DNA from: Saccharofermentans sp.
GTDB taxonomy: Bacteria; Bacillota; Clostridia; Saccharofermentanales; Saccharofermentanaceae
Assembly (NCBI GenBank): GCA_024695505.1
Contig: JAILIB010000015.1
Location: 1 to 64,000 of the forward strand
Direction of reading: 5' to 3'
Length of the DNA: 64,000 nt
The position numbers and the translations under genes are program-made. The notes under the pieces are model-generated. The model was not told the origin of the DNA and ran no database searches. It saw only the letters and a list, made by a program, of their open reading frames with translations. Below are positions 19,864-29,086 of this stretch, piece after piece (the first letter of the stretch is position 1; each line of letters begins with the position of its first letter).

Positions 19864-21875
19864 TATTTCTTCCCCTTGAGTTCGATTATGATGTCCCTGA
19901 TCTCAGCCGCTTTCTCGAATTCAAGATTCTTGGCAGCATTGGTCATCTCGACGGTCAGACGCTCGATCATCTTCTCATTCTCTTCTGCAGTTCCGCTCGA
20001 AACGCCTTCGTTGATGAGGCGTGCGGGATCGATACCTCCGCGCTTGCCGCCGGAAGACTTTGAAGAAGACTTTTCAGCAGAATCCGCAACTATGTCGAAT
20101 ACGTCTCTTACAGCCTTCTTGATAGTCTTCGGGACTATGCCGTGCTCTTCATTGAACTGCTTCTGGATCGAACGTCTCCTGTTGGTCTCGCCGACCGCGT
20201 TCATCATGGAATCCGTTACCTCGTCAGCATATAAGATGACGCGTCCTCTTTCGTTACGGGCGCATCGTCCGATTATCTGGATGAGCGACCTTTCGGATCT
20301 GAGGAATCCTTCCTTGTCGGCATCGAGTATCATCAGCAAAGAAACTTCCGGAAGGTCTATACCTTCTCTCAGGAGATTGATACCGACTATTACGTCAACC
20401 TCATCATTACGGAGCTTATTCAGGATCTGCATTCTCTCAACTGCCTTGATGTCGGAATGCAGGTACGTGACTCTGACGCCTTCCTTCTCAAGGAATTCCG
20501 TAAGGTCTTCAGACATCTTCTTCGTAAGCGTCATTATGAGGCTCTTGTCGCCGCGCTTCTTCTGTTCCGAAAGCTCGTGAAGGATGTCTTCGATCTGGCC
20601 TTCAACGGGCCTGACGAAGATCTCGGGATCCAGAAGTCCTGTAGGTCTGATCATCTGCTCAACAACCTGTTCGCTGTGTTCCTTCTCATAGTCGGCGGGA
20701 GTCGCGCTTACAAAGACAGTCTGCCCCATCTTCTGCTCGAACTCGTTGAACTTGAGAGGGCGGTTGTCAAATGCCGAAGGAAGCCTGAAACCATACTGGA
20801 CGAGCATCTCCTTCCTTGACCTGTCACCGTTGTACATGGCACCGACCTGAGGGATCGTCTGATGCGACTCGTCGATGAACATCAGGTAATCATCGGGGAA
20901 GAAATCCAGGAGCGTGCACGGAGGTTCGCCCGGCTCTCTGCCCGCTATATGTCTCGAATAGTTTTCTATTCCCTTGACAAAGCCCGTCTCGCGCAGCATG
21001 TCCATGTCATATCTGGTCCTCTGCTCAAGCCTGTAGGCAGCGATCATGTCGCCCTTGTCCCTAAGCTCTTTGAGTCTTTCCTCAAGTTCGATCTCAATGG
21101 TCTCTATCGCATGGTTCAGCTTCTTCCTGCCCGTTGCGTAGTGGGAAGCCGGGAAGATCTCAACGTAGTTCTTCGTAAACTCCGTCTTTCCGGTGATGCT
21201 GTTAACGTAGCTGATCTTGTCGATCTCATCGCCGAAAAAACTGATCCTCGTGAGAGTGTTCTCTGAATCGGGCGTCCAGATGTCGATCGTGTCGCCTTTC
21301 CTTCTGAAGGCACCTCTTTCAGGCGCGAAATCATTTCTGTTGTACTGCATGTTGATAAGCTGGCCGATCACGACGTCAGGAGATATCTCAAGGCCCGTCT
21401 CGAGATTAAGTACCATCGACATGTAGTCGCTCTTCTCGCCAATGCCGTAGATGCAGGACACCGAAGCCACGATAATAACGTCATCCCGCGTGAGAAGCGA
21501 TTTTGTCGCTTCATGGCGCATACGGTCGATCTCGTCGTTGATCGAGGAATCCTTCTCGATATAAGTATCGGAAGCGGCAATATAGGCCTCAGGCTGATAG
21601 TAATCGTAATATGAAATGAAGTATTCGACGGCGTTCTCAGGAAAGAGTTCCTTGAACTCCGCATATAACTGGCCCGCAAGGGTCTTGTTATGTGCAAGGA
21701 CGAGCGTGGGACGCTGGACACGCTGAATGACGTTCGCCATCGTGAATGTCTTGCCTGAACCCGTGACGCCCAGAAGCGTTTGGGCGCGCATTCCGCTCTC
21801 TATGCCCTTTACAAGGGCGTCAATCGCCTGAGGCTGATCGCCCGACGGCTTGTAATCAGATACCAGTTTAAACAT
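19863..21875 (-). CDS. uvrB: Excinuclease ABC subunit UvrB
   Basis: DYKPSGDQPQAIDALVKGI...LLGVTGSGKTFTMANVI; YYDYYQPEAYI; NLLREGIDLPEVSLLMILDADKEGFLRS; C-terminal UVR motif. Confidence 0.97.
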   Translation of the reverse strand: MFKLVSDYKPSGDQPQAIDALVKGIESGMRAQTLLGVTGSGKTFTMANVIQRVQRPTLVLAHNKTLAGQLYAEFKELFPENAVEYFISYYDYYQPEAYIAASDTYIEKDSSINDEIDRMRHEATKSLLTRDDVIIVASVSCIYGIGEKSDYMSMVLNLETGLEISPDVVIGQLINMQYNRNDFAPERGAFRRKGDTIDIWTPDSENTLTRISFFGDEIDKISYVNSITGKTEFTKNYVEIFPASHYATGRKKLNHAIETIEIELEERLKELRDKGDMIAAYRLEQRTRYDMDMLRETGFVKGIENYSRHIAGREPGEPPCTLLDFFPDDYLMFIDESHQTIPQVGAMYNGDRSRKEMLVQYGFRLPSAFDNRPLKFNEFEQKMGQTVFVSATPADYEKEHSEQVVEQMIRPTGLLDPEIFVRPVEGQIEDILHELSEQKKRGDKSLIMTLTKKMSEDLTEFLEKEGVRVTYLHSDIKAVERMQILNKLRNDEVDVIVGINLLREGIDLPEVSLLMILDADKEGFLRSERSLIQIIGRCARNERGRVILYADEVTDSMMNAVGETNRRRSIQKQFNEEHGIVPKTIKKAVRDVFDIVADSAEKSSSKSSGGKRGGIDPARLINEGVSSGTAEENEKMIERLTVEMTNAAKNLEFEKAAEIRDIIIELKGKK

Positions 21876-21894
21876 ATGAACTCCTTATAGAGTC

Positions 21895-21923
21895 ATTTTA
21901 GAACATTCGTTCGTTTGTTACAA
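21895..21923 (-). promoter_or_regulatory. Promoter with LexA/SOS-type box upstream of uvrB
   Basis: - strand TTGTAA (21918-21923)-N17-TAAAAT (21895-21900); box CGAACGAATGTTCT at 21900-21913 matches Gram-positive SOS consensus CGAACRNRYGTTYC at 13 of 14 positions. Confidence 0.75.
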
Positions 21924-21937
21924 CAGCCAGGCAATAC

Positions 21938-22855
21938 TTAAAGTCTAACTATCCTGATCTTGTCCTCAAAACCGGCTACCGACCCGGCAGAAGGCGCCTG
22001 CGTTCCGTCAGTAAGGGCTGCAGCCGTTCCGCAGGCACAGGCTATCCTTAATGTGTCTTCAGGTGAAAGATCTATGGAGATCCCGTACGCAAGGCCTGCG
22101 GTCATTGAATCTCCGCATCCCGTAGTGCAGCGCGCATCGATCTTCAGGCCTTCTGCGAACAACCTGACTCCGTTCCTGTCACAATAGACGGCGCCTTTTT
22201 CTCCCAAAGATATGAGCGCGATCGATGTGCCGACCGAAAGCAGTCTGTTGCAGGCTCTTACGGCTGATTCCACGTCATTGTTGATACCTGCTTCCAAAGC
22301 GTTAGGTTTCACCGCAAAAGGAACCGAACGCATTCCGTTCTGGAGCGCATCGCCCGAAGCGTCAAGGATGACCCTTACGCCTTTGTGGCTTATCTCCCTG
22401 ATTATGGTCCTGTAAATGTCGGTAGGCGCAGACGGCGGTATCTTTCCTGAAATGACCACAACGTCCTGCGGCGTCACCATTTCAAGAAGGTGCTTCCTGA
22501 TGGCTGCGCATGCCTGAAAATCAAAAGCAGGGCCGTCTTCGTTGATGTCGGTGGTTACGCCTTCCGTATCTACGAACTTAAGGTTTGAGCGTGTATTGCC
22601 GGTTCCGATCTCAGCGCAGATGCACTCGATTCCCGAGTCGATAAGCATGTCATAGAGCTCCCTGCCGGCAGGGCCACCGGAAAGGAAGCAGGCGCATGTG
22701 GCTTCACCAAGGTTCCTTAAAGTCTTGGAAACATTGATGCCCTTTCCGCCGGGGTCACGTCTTACAGTCTTGACGCGGTTGACGCCTCCTCTTATGAAGA
22801 TGTCTGATGAGTAGGTTACGTCGATGGCGGGGTTAAGCGTGAGCGTGTAGATCAT
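21938..22855 (-). CDS. 1-phosphofructokinase family (PfkB-type) hexose kinase
   Basis: MIYTLTLNPAIDVTY...DPGGKGINVSKTLRNLG...TGCGDSMTAGLAYG. Confidence 0.9.
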   Translation of the reverse strand: MIYTLTLNPAIDVTYSSDIFIRGGVNRVKTVRRDPGGKGINVSKTLRNLGEATCACFLSGGPAGRELYDMLIDSGIECICAEIGTGNTRSNLKFVDTEGVTTDINEDGPAFDFQACAAIRKHLLEMVTPQDVVVISGKIPPSAPTDIYRTIIREISHKGVRVILDASGDALQNGMRSVPFAVKPNALEAGINNDVESAVRACNRLLSVGTSIALISLGEKGAVYCDRNGVRLFAEGLKIDARCTTGCGDSMTAGLAYGISIDLSPEDTLRIACACGTAAALTDGTQAPSAGSVAGFEDKIRIVRL

Positions 22856-22864
22856 AGATATACC

Positions 22865-23326
22865 TCAGAAAATCATAAAACAGACTGATGCGACTATCAT
22901 TCCCAATAAGCAGCCGGCGATCACCTGCAAAGGTGTGTGGCCGAGGAGTTCTTTCAATTTCTCTTCATTAGGGAGATCGGTTCCCGTGACCTTTTCAAAG
23001 GTCTCGGCAAGGACATTGAGCAGCGCGGCCTGTTTTCCCGCCTGAAGCCTGACATTCATAGCGTCATGCATAACGATTATGGCCAGGATGAAAGCAACCG
23101 CGAAGACCGGCGTGGAGAACCCTTCGTAAAGGCCCGTAGCAAGCGCCACGGAAGAAACTGTCGCGGAATGTCCGCTCGGCATGCCGCCGTCTCCCCAAAG
23201 CCGTTCGATGCTGAATTTGCCCGTGATTATTACGTTATTTATGGTCTTGAATATCTGGGCTATGAACCATGAGAGGACTCCGACCCAAAGGATCCTGTTG
23301 TTGATTATCTGACGAAGAATCTCCAT
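22865..23326 (-). CDS. Divergent PAP2 family protein (DUF212)
   Basis: WGDGGMPSGHSATVSSVALATGLYEGF...IVMHDAMNVRLQAGKQA...LKELLGHTPLQVIAG. Confidence 0.9.
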   Translation of the reverse strand: MEILRQIINNRILWVGVLSWFIAQIFKTINNVIITGKFSIERLWGDGGMPSGHSATVSSVALATGLYEGFSTPVFAVAFILAIIVMHDAMNVRLQAGKQAALLNVLAETFEKVTGTDLPNEEKLKELLGHTPLQVIAGCLLGMIVASVCFMIF

Positions 23327-23390
23327 ATATCCCTCCCTTAATAAACATATTAATTTTACGACATGGGGGCGGGATATTACAACAAAAAAG

Positions 23391-23412
23391 AACCGCGGTA
23401 TCTGCCGCGGTC
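23391..23412 (-). terminator. Intrinsic terminator downstream of obg
   Basis: accgcgg-tatctg-ccgcggt hairpin followed on the - strand by TTCTTTTTTG. Confidence 0.8.
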
Positions 23413-23532
23413 CTCTCCAAACACAAACTCAAAACCTCTTTAAGGATTACCTTGATGACTAGATAGTACAGAAACATCAAGGCGTGAGCTTAACGGAAAA
23501 ATGAACAATTTGTAAATTAGTGCACTAAAGCA

Positions 23533-24813
23533 TCAGTCGAAGTAATCGAATTCCAGATCTTCGATCCTGACCGTATCGCCCTCTTTGCAGCCTGCTTTGC
23601 GCAGATCTTCAAATACGCCCGCTGCTTCAAGCGTTCTCTGGAAGAAGTTCGTGGATTCTGTGTCCTCGAAGTTTGTGGAATTAAAGATCTTCTTTATCCA
23701 GGCTCCGGTAACGACATAAACGCCTTCCGCATCGATCACGATGTCAAACTTCTTCTTATCATCTTCAAACTTGTACGTCTTCTCCTCGGTATTGACCGCC
23801 TCGTGAAGAACGGTGGGAGGAAGCTTGGAGACCATCTCGGTTATCTTGTCGGAAAGCTCCTTGAGTCCGATGCGTCCGGCAGCGGAAATAACGAAAACGT
23901 CCTCGTATCCCATTTCCCTGACGGCTTTTACGAACTTATCGATAACTTCGGGTTCTGCCGCGTCGCACTTGTTGGCGACGACTATCTGAGGCCTTGAAGC
24001 CAGTTCGGCGTTGAATTCACGAAGTTCGGTGTTGATCGCATTGAAATCATCTATTGCGTCTCTTCCTTCACTTTCGGAAACGTCAACGACGTGGATCAGG
24101 AGCCTTGTTCGCTCTATGTGCCTCAGGAAATCGTGACCAAGGCCCGCTCCCTCATGAGCGTCCTCGATTATTCCGGGGATATCAGCGATGACATAGGAGA
24201 AATCATCGACTGCCACTACTCCCAGCACCGGCTCGAGCGTCGTAAACGGATAGTCCGCGATCTTCGGCTTAGCCCTCGTGAGCACTGACAGGAGCGTTGA
24301 TTTGCCTGCATTGGGGAATCCGACAAGACCGCAGTCAGCTATGAGCTTGAGCTCGATCGAAAGGTTCAGTTCCTCGCCCGGAGTTCCAGGTGTAGCGAAC
24401 TGGGGCGCCTGGCGGATGGAATTCGCATAGTGCATGTTTCCAAGGCCGCCTTTGCCTCCGTGAGCGACAAGGACCTTCTGTCCGTCTTCGGTAAAATCCG
24501 CTATCAGCTCGCCTGTATCCGCATTCGTTATCACGGTTCCAACGGGAACGCCTATCTCAAGGTCTTCGCCGCATCTGCCGTACATCTTGCGGTTGCCACC
24601 CTTGACGCCGTTCTCGGCAATGAACTTGTGCTTGAAACGGAAGTTCTGAAGGCTCGTAAGGTTCTTCGCCGCAACAAAAACAACATTGCCGCCGTCGCCG
24701 CCGTCACCTCCGTCCGGTCCGCCGTTGGTAATGTATTTTTCGGTATGAAAGCTCAGGGCTCCGGCTCCGCCGTCTCCCGCTTTGACATAGATTTTAGCGT
24801 GATCGATAAACAT
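23533..24813 (-). CDS. obg: Obg family GTPase (start set at MFIDHAKIY)
   Basis: MFIDHAKIYVKAGDGGAGALSFHTEKYITNGGPDGGDGG; LVGFPNAGKSTLLSVLTRAKPKIADYPFTTLEPVLG; the upstream ORF extension runs into a terminator hairpin. Confidence 0.96.
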   Translation of the reverse strand: MFIDHAKIYVKAGDGGAGALSFHTEKYITNGGPDGGDGGDGGNVVFVAAKNLTSLQNFRFKHKFIAENGVKGGNRKMYGRCGEDLEIGVPVGTVITNADTGELIADFTEDGQKVLVAHGGKGGLGNMHYANSIRQAPQFATPGTPGEELNLSIELKLIADCGLVGFPNAGKSTLLSVLTRAKPKIADYPFTTLEPVLGVVAVDDFSYVIADIPGIIEDAHEGAGLGHDFLRHIERTRLLIHVVDVSESEGRDAIDDFNAINTELREFNAELASRPQIVVANKCDAAEPEVIDKFVKAVREMGYEDVFVISAAGRIGLKELSDKITEMVSKLPPTVLHEAVNTEEKTYKFEDDKKKFDIVIDAEGVYVVTGAWIKKIFNSTNFEDTESTNFFQRTLEAAGVFEDLRKAGCKEGDTVRIEDLEFDYFD

Positions 24814-24832
24814 CTCTGATACCTTAAAAAAG

Positions 24833-24864
24833 AGAGCAGCCGTCATGAAATGACAGACTGCTCT
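24833..24864 (-). terminator. Intrinsic terminator/attenuator between rpmA and obg
   Basis: agagcag...atgac...ctgctct imperfect hairpin, TTTTTT on the - strand 3' side. Confidence 0.7.
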
Positions 24865-24895
24865 TCGTAAACCGCTTAAGAATCCTTAGCTTAGA

Positions 24896-25177
24896 TCAAG
24901 CTACGGGATAAACGCTTACCTGCTTCTTGTCCTTGCCCATACGCTCATACTTGACGGTGCCGTCGATAAGAGCGAAAAGGGTGTCGTCAGAACCGATGCC
25001 GACGTTTGTGCCGGGATGGATCTTCGTTCCGCGCTGTCTGACAAGAATATTACCGGCTAAAACGGTCTGTCCGTCGCCTTTCTTCGCACCTAATCTCTTG
25101 GACTGGGATTCACGGCCGTTCTTGGTGGAACCCATTCCCTTCTTATGAGCGAAGAGCTGTAAATTAAACTTAATCAT
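24896..25177 (-). CDS. rpmA: 50S ribosomal protein L27
   Basis: [54 protein letters not shown]-terminal [11 protein letters not shown] Prp cleavage-type sequence. Confidence 0.97.
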   Translation of the reverse strand: MIKFNLQLFAHKKGMGSTKNGRESQSKRLGAKKGDGQTVLAGNILVRQRGTKIHPGTNVGIGSDDTLFALIDGTVKYERMGKDKKQVSVYPVA

Positions 25178-25180
25178 AAA

Positions 25181-25552
25181 TTACACCTCCGGTGTTCTCG
25201 AATGAATGATCTCTACGTACCTGTTCTTACTATCGTTATAATCTCTTGCTATCGCGATAAGTCCCAATTCGCAGGTCCTCATGATTACCTGAGCCCGGTC
25301 CTTAGTCTCATCGTCTCCCTGTTCGGGAACCGTTATCCTTAAGTTGACGTCTTCAGTGCCCTCATTGCTGATCCTGAAAAATGATTCGCTGTCGTAACCG
25401 CAAATATCTTCCAAAGCACTTGCTGCAGTATAAAGCAGAGTTGAAACTGCGCTGCAGATGATGTCCTGTCCCGGTTCGGCATATCCCGCGTGTCCGTTTG
25501 CGTAGATCGCACGGATAAGGCTGCCTTCCCTGTTGACGATAACGGAAATCAT
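25181..25552 (-). CDS. prp: Ribosomal-processing cysteine protease Prp
   Basis: ANGHAGYAEPGQDIICSAVSTLLYTAASAL between L21 and L27. Confidence 0.92.
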   Translation of the reverse strand: MISVIVNREGSLIRAIYANGHAGYAEPGQDIICSAVSTLLYTAASALEDICGYDSESFFRISNEGTEDVNLRITVPEQGDDETKDRAQVIMRTCELGLIAIARDYNDSKNRYVEIIHSRTPEV

Positions 25553-25558
25553 AAATGA

Positions 25559-25861
25559 TTACGCGTTGATAGCCTTGATAAGTACACGTGTGTAAGGCTG
25601 TCTGTGGCCATTCTTCCTGCGATAGCCCTTCTTAGCCTTGTACTTAGAGACGATAACCTTCTTGTTCTTTCCCTGCTTTACGATCTCACCGGTTACTGTA
25701 GCCTTAACATCGCCAGCTACGATACCGTTGTCGTCTGCAACAGCAAGTACATCCTCGAAAGTAACCTGGCTGCCAGCCTCTCCTTCAAGCTTCTCAACGA
25801 AGATCTCGTCGTCAACAGAAACCTTGTACTGCTTGCCGCCCGTCTTAATTACTGCGTACAT
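25559..25861 (-). CDS. rplU: 50S ribosomal protein L21
   Basis: [39 protein letters not shown]...[18 protein letters not shown]. Confidence 0.97.
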   Translation of the reverse strand: MYAVIKTGGKQYKVSVDDEIFVEKLEGEAGSQVTFEDVLAVADDNGIVAGDVKATVTGEIVKQGKNKKVIVSKYKAKKGYRRKNGHRQPYTRVLIKAINA

Positions 25862-26008
25862 ATTATTTCCTCCTGTTCTTCCAGTCTCGCTGCTTCACCC
25901 GAGGCAACGCCCTGATTCATTAGCTTTCGCCTGAATTCAAGCGTGTTTAGAGAGCCCGTTGCATGCGGTCACCCGCGTATAATACAACAAGAAGAACCTG
26001 AAAGTCAA
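25862..26008 (-). promoter_or_regulatory. Promoter and structured 5' leader of the rplU operon (candidate L21 leader)
   Basis: - strand TTGACT (26003-26008)-N18-TATTAT (25979-25984); leader contains CCG-CATGCAA-CGG, GCTTGAATTCAGGC and CGTTGC-CTCGGGTGAA-GCAGCG stems. Confidence 0.55.
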
Positions 26009-26020
26009 CAGAAAATTGCG

Positions 26021-27577
26021 TTAGAGGGCAATATAAACGAGGAAGGCCATCAAAGTCCCGAAGACAAATCCGGTTGATTCGAAAAAGTCGGATATCCTCT
26101 TTACCGTTACCGCAGCCGCAAAAGGCAGTGCCGCACAGGCCAGAGCCAATAAAGCATAGCACACATTGCTTATGTTGCCGCGCACTATCGATACTATCAC
26201 AAAGGCCAAAGCCGGGATCAGGGTCTCAAGGAAAAACCAGCGGTTTCCGAAATACGAAGCGGGACCTTCGCCGACTGACCTTGACTTTCTGTCCGCCCTT
26301 GAAAGAATGATTCCCGAAAAGCACGAAACTGCAAATACCACAAAGGGAACGGCAAGTTTTACCGTATTTTGTCCGATTCCGGAAACATCAGAATAGACTA
26401 GAATCACGCCCAATACGAGCAATATCTCGCAAACGGCTATAGTCACAGGGACGGAAACGGAGCCTTTCACAAGCTTGTCCCGTTTGTAAGAGATCTTTTT
26501 GGAAAGAACAAACGGCAGACGCATCAGTGCCATGAGACAAGTCAGGGCCGAAGGAGCCAGGATCACGGCATATCTTGCATACCGGGACAAGGGCGGAATG
26601 AGCGACATGACGGATACCGTTACCGCTATACAGCCCGACAGGCCGAAAAAGAGGATCAGCCCAAGTGTATCCCTGCCCTTTTGTTCCTCAGCTGCCTTGT
26701 CTTCCATCCTGACGGGGATCATGAAAATGAACAGTGCTAAAAGAGACAGCGAAGCCAATGCCGCAAAGTTTGTCAGAGTGAACCACGCCTTTATCCTGAA
26801 AGGAGAAACTCCGTCACCGTAAGTTATTCCCAGATATCTTGCGAGTTCCGTTTCAAAAGACGGCAGATAACGGACCATATGCGAACCGCACTTCAAAGGG
26901 GACAAAGACAGATACCGGTCCTGGTCAGGAGTGATAAAGACGTTATTCTTAATCAGCGTACCGGTGACGGCCGGGACGCCATAGACGGTATCTGCACCCG
27001 ACAATTTCTCGTAAAGCAGTGAAGCCCCGTTTGTCTGATCGCTGTTATCCGTTTTGCCCTGATAACTGAAAATGGCAACAGGCGTCTTGGGATTGTTCTT
27101 TCCGTAGCCTTCAAGCGCGGCATTTCCGGGATAGTCAGGATTTATCAGGCAGTAACCTGCCACATTCCCGCCGTTTGCCCTGCAGATCTCATCCATGACC
27201 TTGAACGAATCATTTCCGAACGAAGCAACAACAACCTTCCTGTTTTTGTATTCTTCGGGGATCTTATATGCATCTTTGCCGGAAATACCCTCAGGCAGTC
27301 CGACCACCGCCATGTCAAAGCCAGAAGCTGCAAGGCTGTTACGCATCGAAGCATACGGAAAGAAACGTTCCTCGCAGTAAAACAAGACGATCTTTTCGTT
27401 TTCTCCCGTTTCGGAAAACGACAGAAAGAAAAGTCCGATCAGGGATAAGCTTAATACGACAGACAGAAAAGCCGAAAGCCACGTCTTAGGTGAAACCTTC
27501 ATTACCCTTGCGGTGCGGTTAGTTTCCGGAACACGCCCGGCCTGCTTTCCCCGCGGCGCTGTCGTCTTTTCTTTCAT
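26021..27577 (-). CDS. Multi-TM membrane protein with extracytoplasmic alpha/beta-type domain, function unknown
   Basis: N-terminal TM, soluble about 230 aa, then about 8 hydrophobic segments; no clear motif recognised. Confidence 0.6.
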   Translation of the reverse strand: MKEKTTAPRGKQAGRVPETNRTARVMKVSPKTWLSAFLSVVLSLSLIGLFFLSFSETGENEKIVLFYCEERFFPYASMRNSLAASGFDMAVVGLPEGISGKDAYKIPEEYKNRKVVVASFGNDSFKVMDEICRANGGNVAGYCLINPDYPGNAALEGYGKNNPKTPVAIFSYQGKTDNSDQTNGASLLYEKLSGADTVYGVPAVTGTLIKNNVFITPDQDRYLSLSPLKCGSHMVRYLPSFETELARYLGITYGDGVSPFRIKAWFTLTNFAALASLSLLALFIFMIPVRMEDKAAEEQKGRDTLGLILFFGLSGCIAVTVSVMSLIPPLSRYARYAVILAPSALTCLMALMRLPFVLSKKISYKRDKLVKGSVSVPVTIAVCEILLVLGVILVYSDVSGIGQNTVKLAVPFVVFAVSCFSGIILSRADRKSRSVGEGPASYFGNRWFFLETLIPALAFVIVSIVRGNISNVCYALLALACAALPFAAAVTVKRISDFFESTGFVFGTLMAFLVYIAL

Positions 27578-27585
27578 TTAAGTCC

Positions 27586-29040
27586 CTATTCTTTCGGGCA
27601 CAAAACGTCGCCGAGCTTTCTTATGTCTTCAGGGCCGAGGATAAGGATGATGTCTCCCGGCTCGATAAGTTCGTCGATTCTTTGCTTCAGTTCGTTCCTG
27701 TTTTCATAGAACTCGGCATCGCCGCCTCTGTTGTTGATCTCATCACAGATATCCTTGCTGGATATGCCGAGAGTATCTGTCTCACGGTCAGAGAAGATCT
27801 CGGCGAAAAGCACCTTTCTGCACGGCAGGAGGCTCGTAACGTAATCCTCGAAAAGGAGTTTCGTCCTGTTATATGTAAGCGGCTGGAAAACAACGAGAAT
27901 GTTGTTGTGAGGCATGTTTGAAGCCGCCTCGATCGTTGCTCTTGCGGCAGTCGGGTGATGAGCATAGTCAACTACGACATCGCAGCCCTTATACTTGCCC
28001 TTAACGGTATATCTGCCGTCAGCGCCTCCGAATCCATCGAGCGTCTCTTTGACGGATTCGAGCGAAGCTCCGTTCAGGTATGCGGCAGCGGCTGCGTTAA
28101 GCGCATTGGATATATTATGGCTTCCGGGGATCTTCAGACTGACTCTTATTCTTTCAGCCCCGTTTACCACGATGTCGAACTCGGGGAGTCCGTTGTTGAA
28201 GGCAATGTTTTCGGCAATAAAGTCAGCCTTTGCACCCGTTACTTCGCAGATACCGTCATCAGTTGCGCAGGTTACGATCTGAGGGAAAACCCTCCCTGCT
28301 CCTGCAAAATACTCTTTTGCTTCAGTTACAGCCTTAGCGATGTTTTTATCGTGACCTGATACGACCAGATAGCCGTTATCGTCAACAAGCCTTATGAAGC
28401 GGGCAAAAACGTCGATAACGTCTTCTATAGTCGGATAACAGTCAACGTGATCGTGATCAACGTTAGTGATAACCGCCGTCGTTGAAGAGAAATTCAGGAA
28501 GGATCCTTTGAATTCGCATGCTTCAGAAACAAGGAGGTTCTGAGAGCCCGCTCTTACGGTGCCTCCGAAGACCTCAAGATCGGCACCGAGGTGGACCGTC
28601 GGATCGAGTCCCGCATTCAGCATCATGAGGGAGATCATGGATGTCGTGGTCGTTTTACCGTGAGTTCCGGATACGTTGATAACATTCTTGTAAGTCCTGG
28701 TGAAAGCACCAAGGAATTCAGCTCTGTCAAAGATCTGAAGGCCGAGTTCCGTTGCCCTGTCAACTTCACCGTTACCGGGAAGTATGGCCGCGGTCTTAAC
28801 GAGATAGTCCGGCTTAAAGTCATCAATATTTGCAGCGATCTGTGAGTTGTAGATCTTTATTCCCTGCTGCTCGAGGATCTGTGTCCTTTCAGACGGATTC
28901 ATGTCAGAACCTCCGACGGCAAAGCCCGCGTGCTTTGCAAGTCTCGCAAGCCCACTCATCGATATACCGCCTATTCCTATAAAGTAGATCCTGGCACCGC
29001 CCGGAATGTCATTCAGCTTAAAGCTCTTGGAATCCAACAT
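27586..29040 (-). CDS. murC: UDP-N-acetylmuramate--L-alanine ligase
   Basis: IYFIGIGGISMSGLARLAKHAGFAVGGSDMN...NVSGTHGKTTTTSMISLMML...VDYAHHPTAARATIEA. Confidence 0.95.
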   Translation of the reverse strand: MLDSKSFKLNDIPGGARIYFIGIGGISMSGLARLAKHAGFAVGGSDMNPSERTQILEQQGIKIYNSQIAANIDDFKPDYLVKTAAILPGNGEVDRATELGLQIFDRAEFLGAFTRTYKNVINVSGTHGKTTTTSMISLMMLNAGLDPTVHLGADLEVFGGTVRAGSQNLLVSEACEFKGSFLNFSSTTAVITNVDHDHVDCYPTIEDVIDVFARFIRLVDDNGYLVVSGHDKNIAKAVTEAKEYFAGAGRVFPQIVTCATDDGICEVTGAKADFIAENIAFNNGLPEFDIVVNGAERIRVSLKIPGSHNISNALNAAAAAYLNGASLESVKETLDGFGGADGRYTVKGKYKGCDVVVDYAHHPTAARATIEAASNMPHNNILVVFQPLTYNRTKLLFEDYVTSLLPCRKVLFAEIFSDRETDTLGISSKDICDEINNRGGDAEFYENRNELKQRIDELIEPGDIILILGPEDIRKLGDVLCPKE

Positions 29041-29086
29041 GATAAGTCACTTCCCGTCTTTTTCTATACCCGGTAATTTTACCATT

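Noticed and set aside
19552-20580. 342-aa + strand ORF spanning dnaE/uvrB
   Set aside because: Antisense to two certain genes, Ser/Arg/Leu-biased composition typical of shadow ORFs.
24814-24846. Eleven-residue N-terminal extension of Obg
   Set aside because: Overlaps a terminator hairpin; conserved Obg start MFIDHAKIYVKAG begins at 24813.
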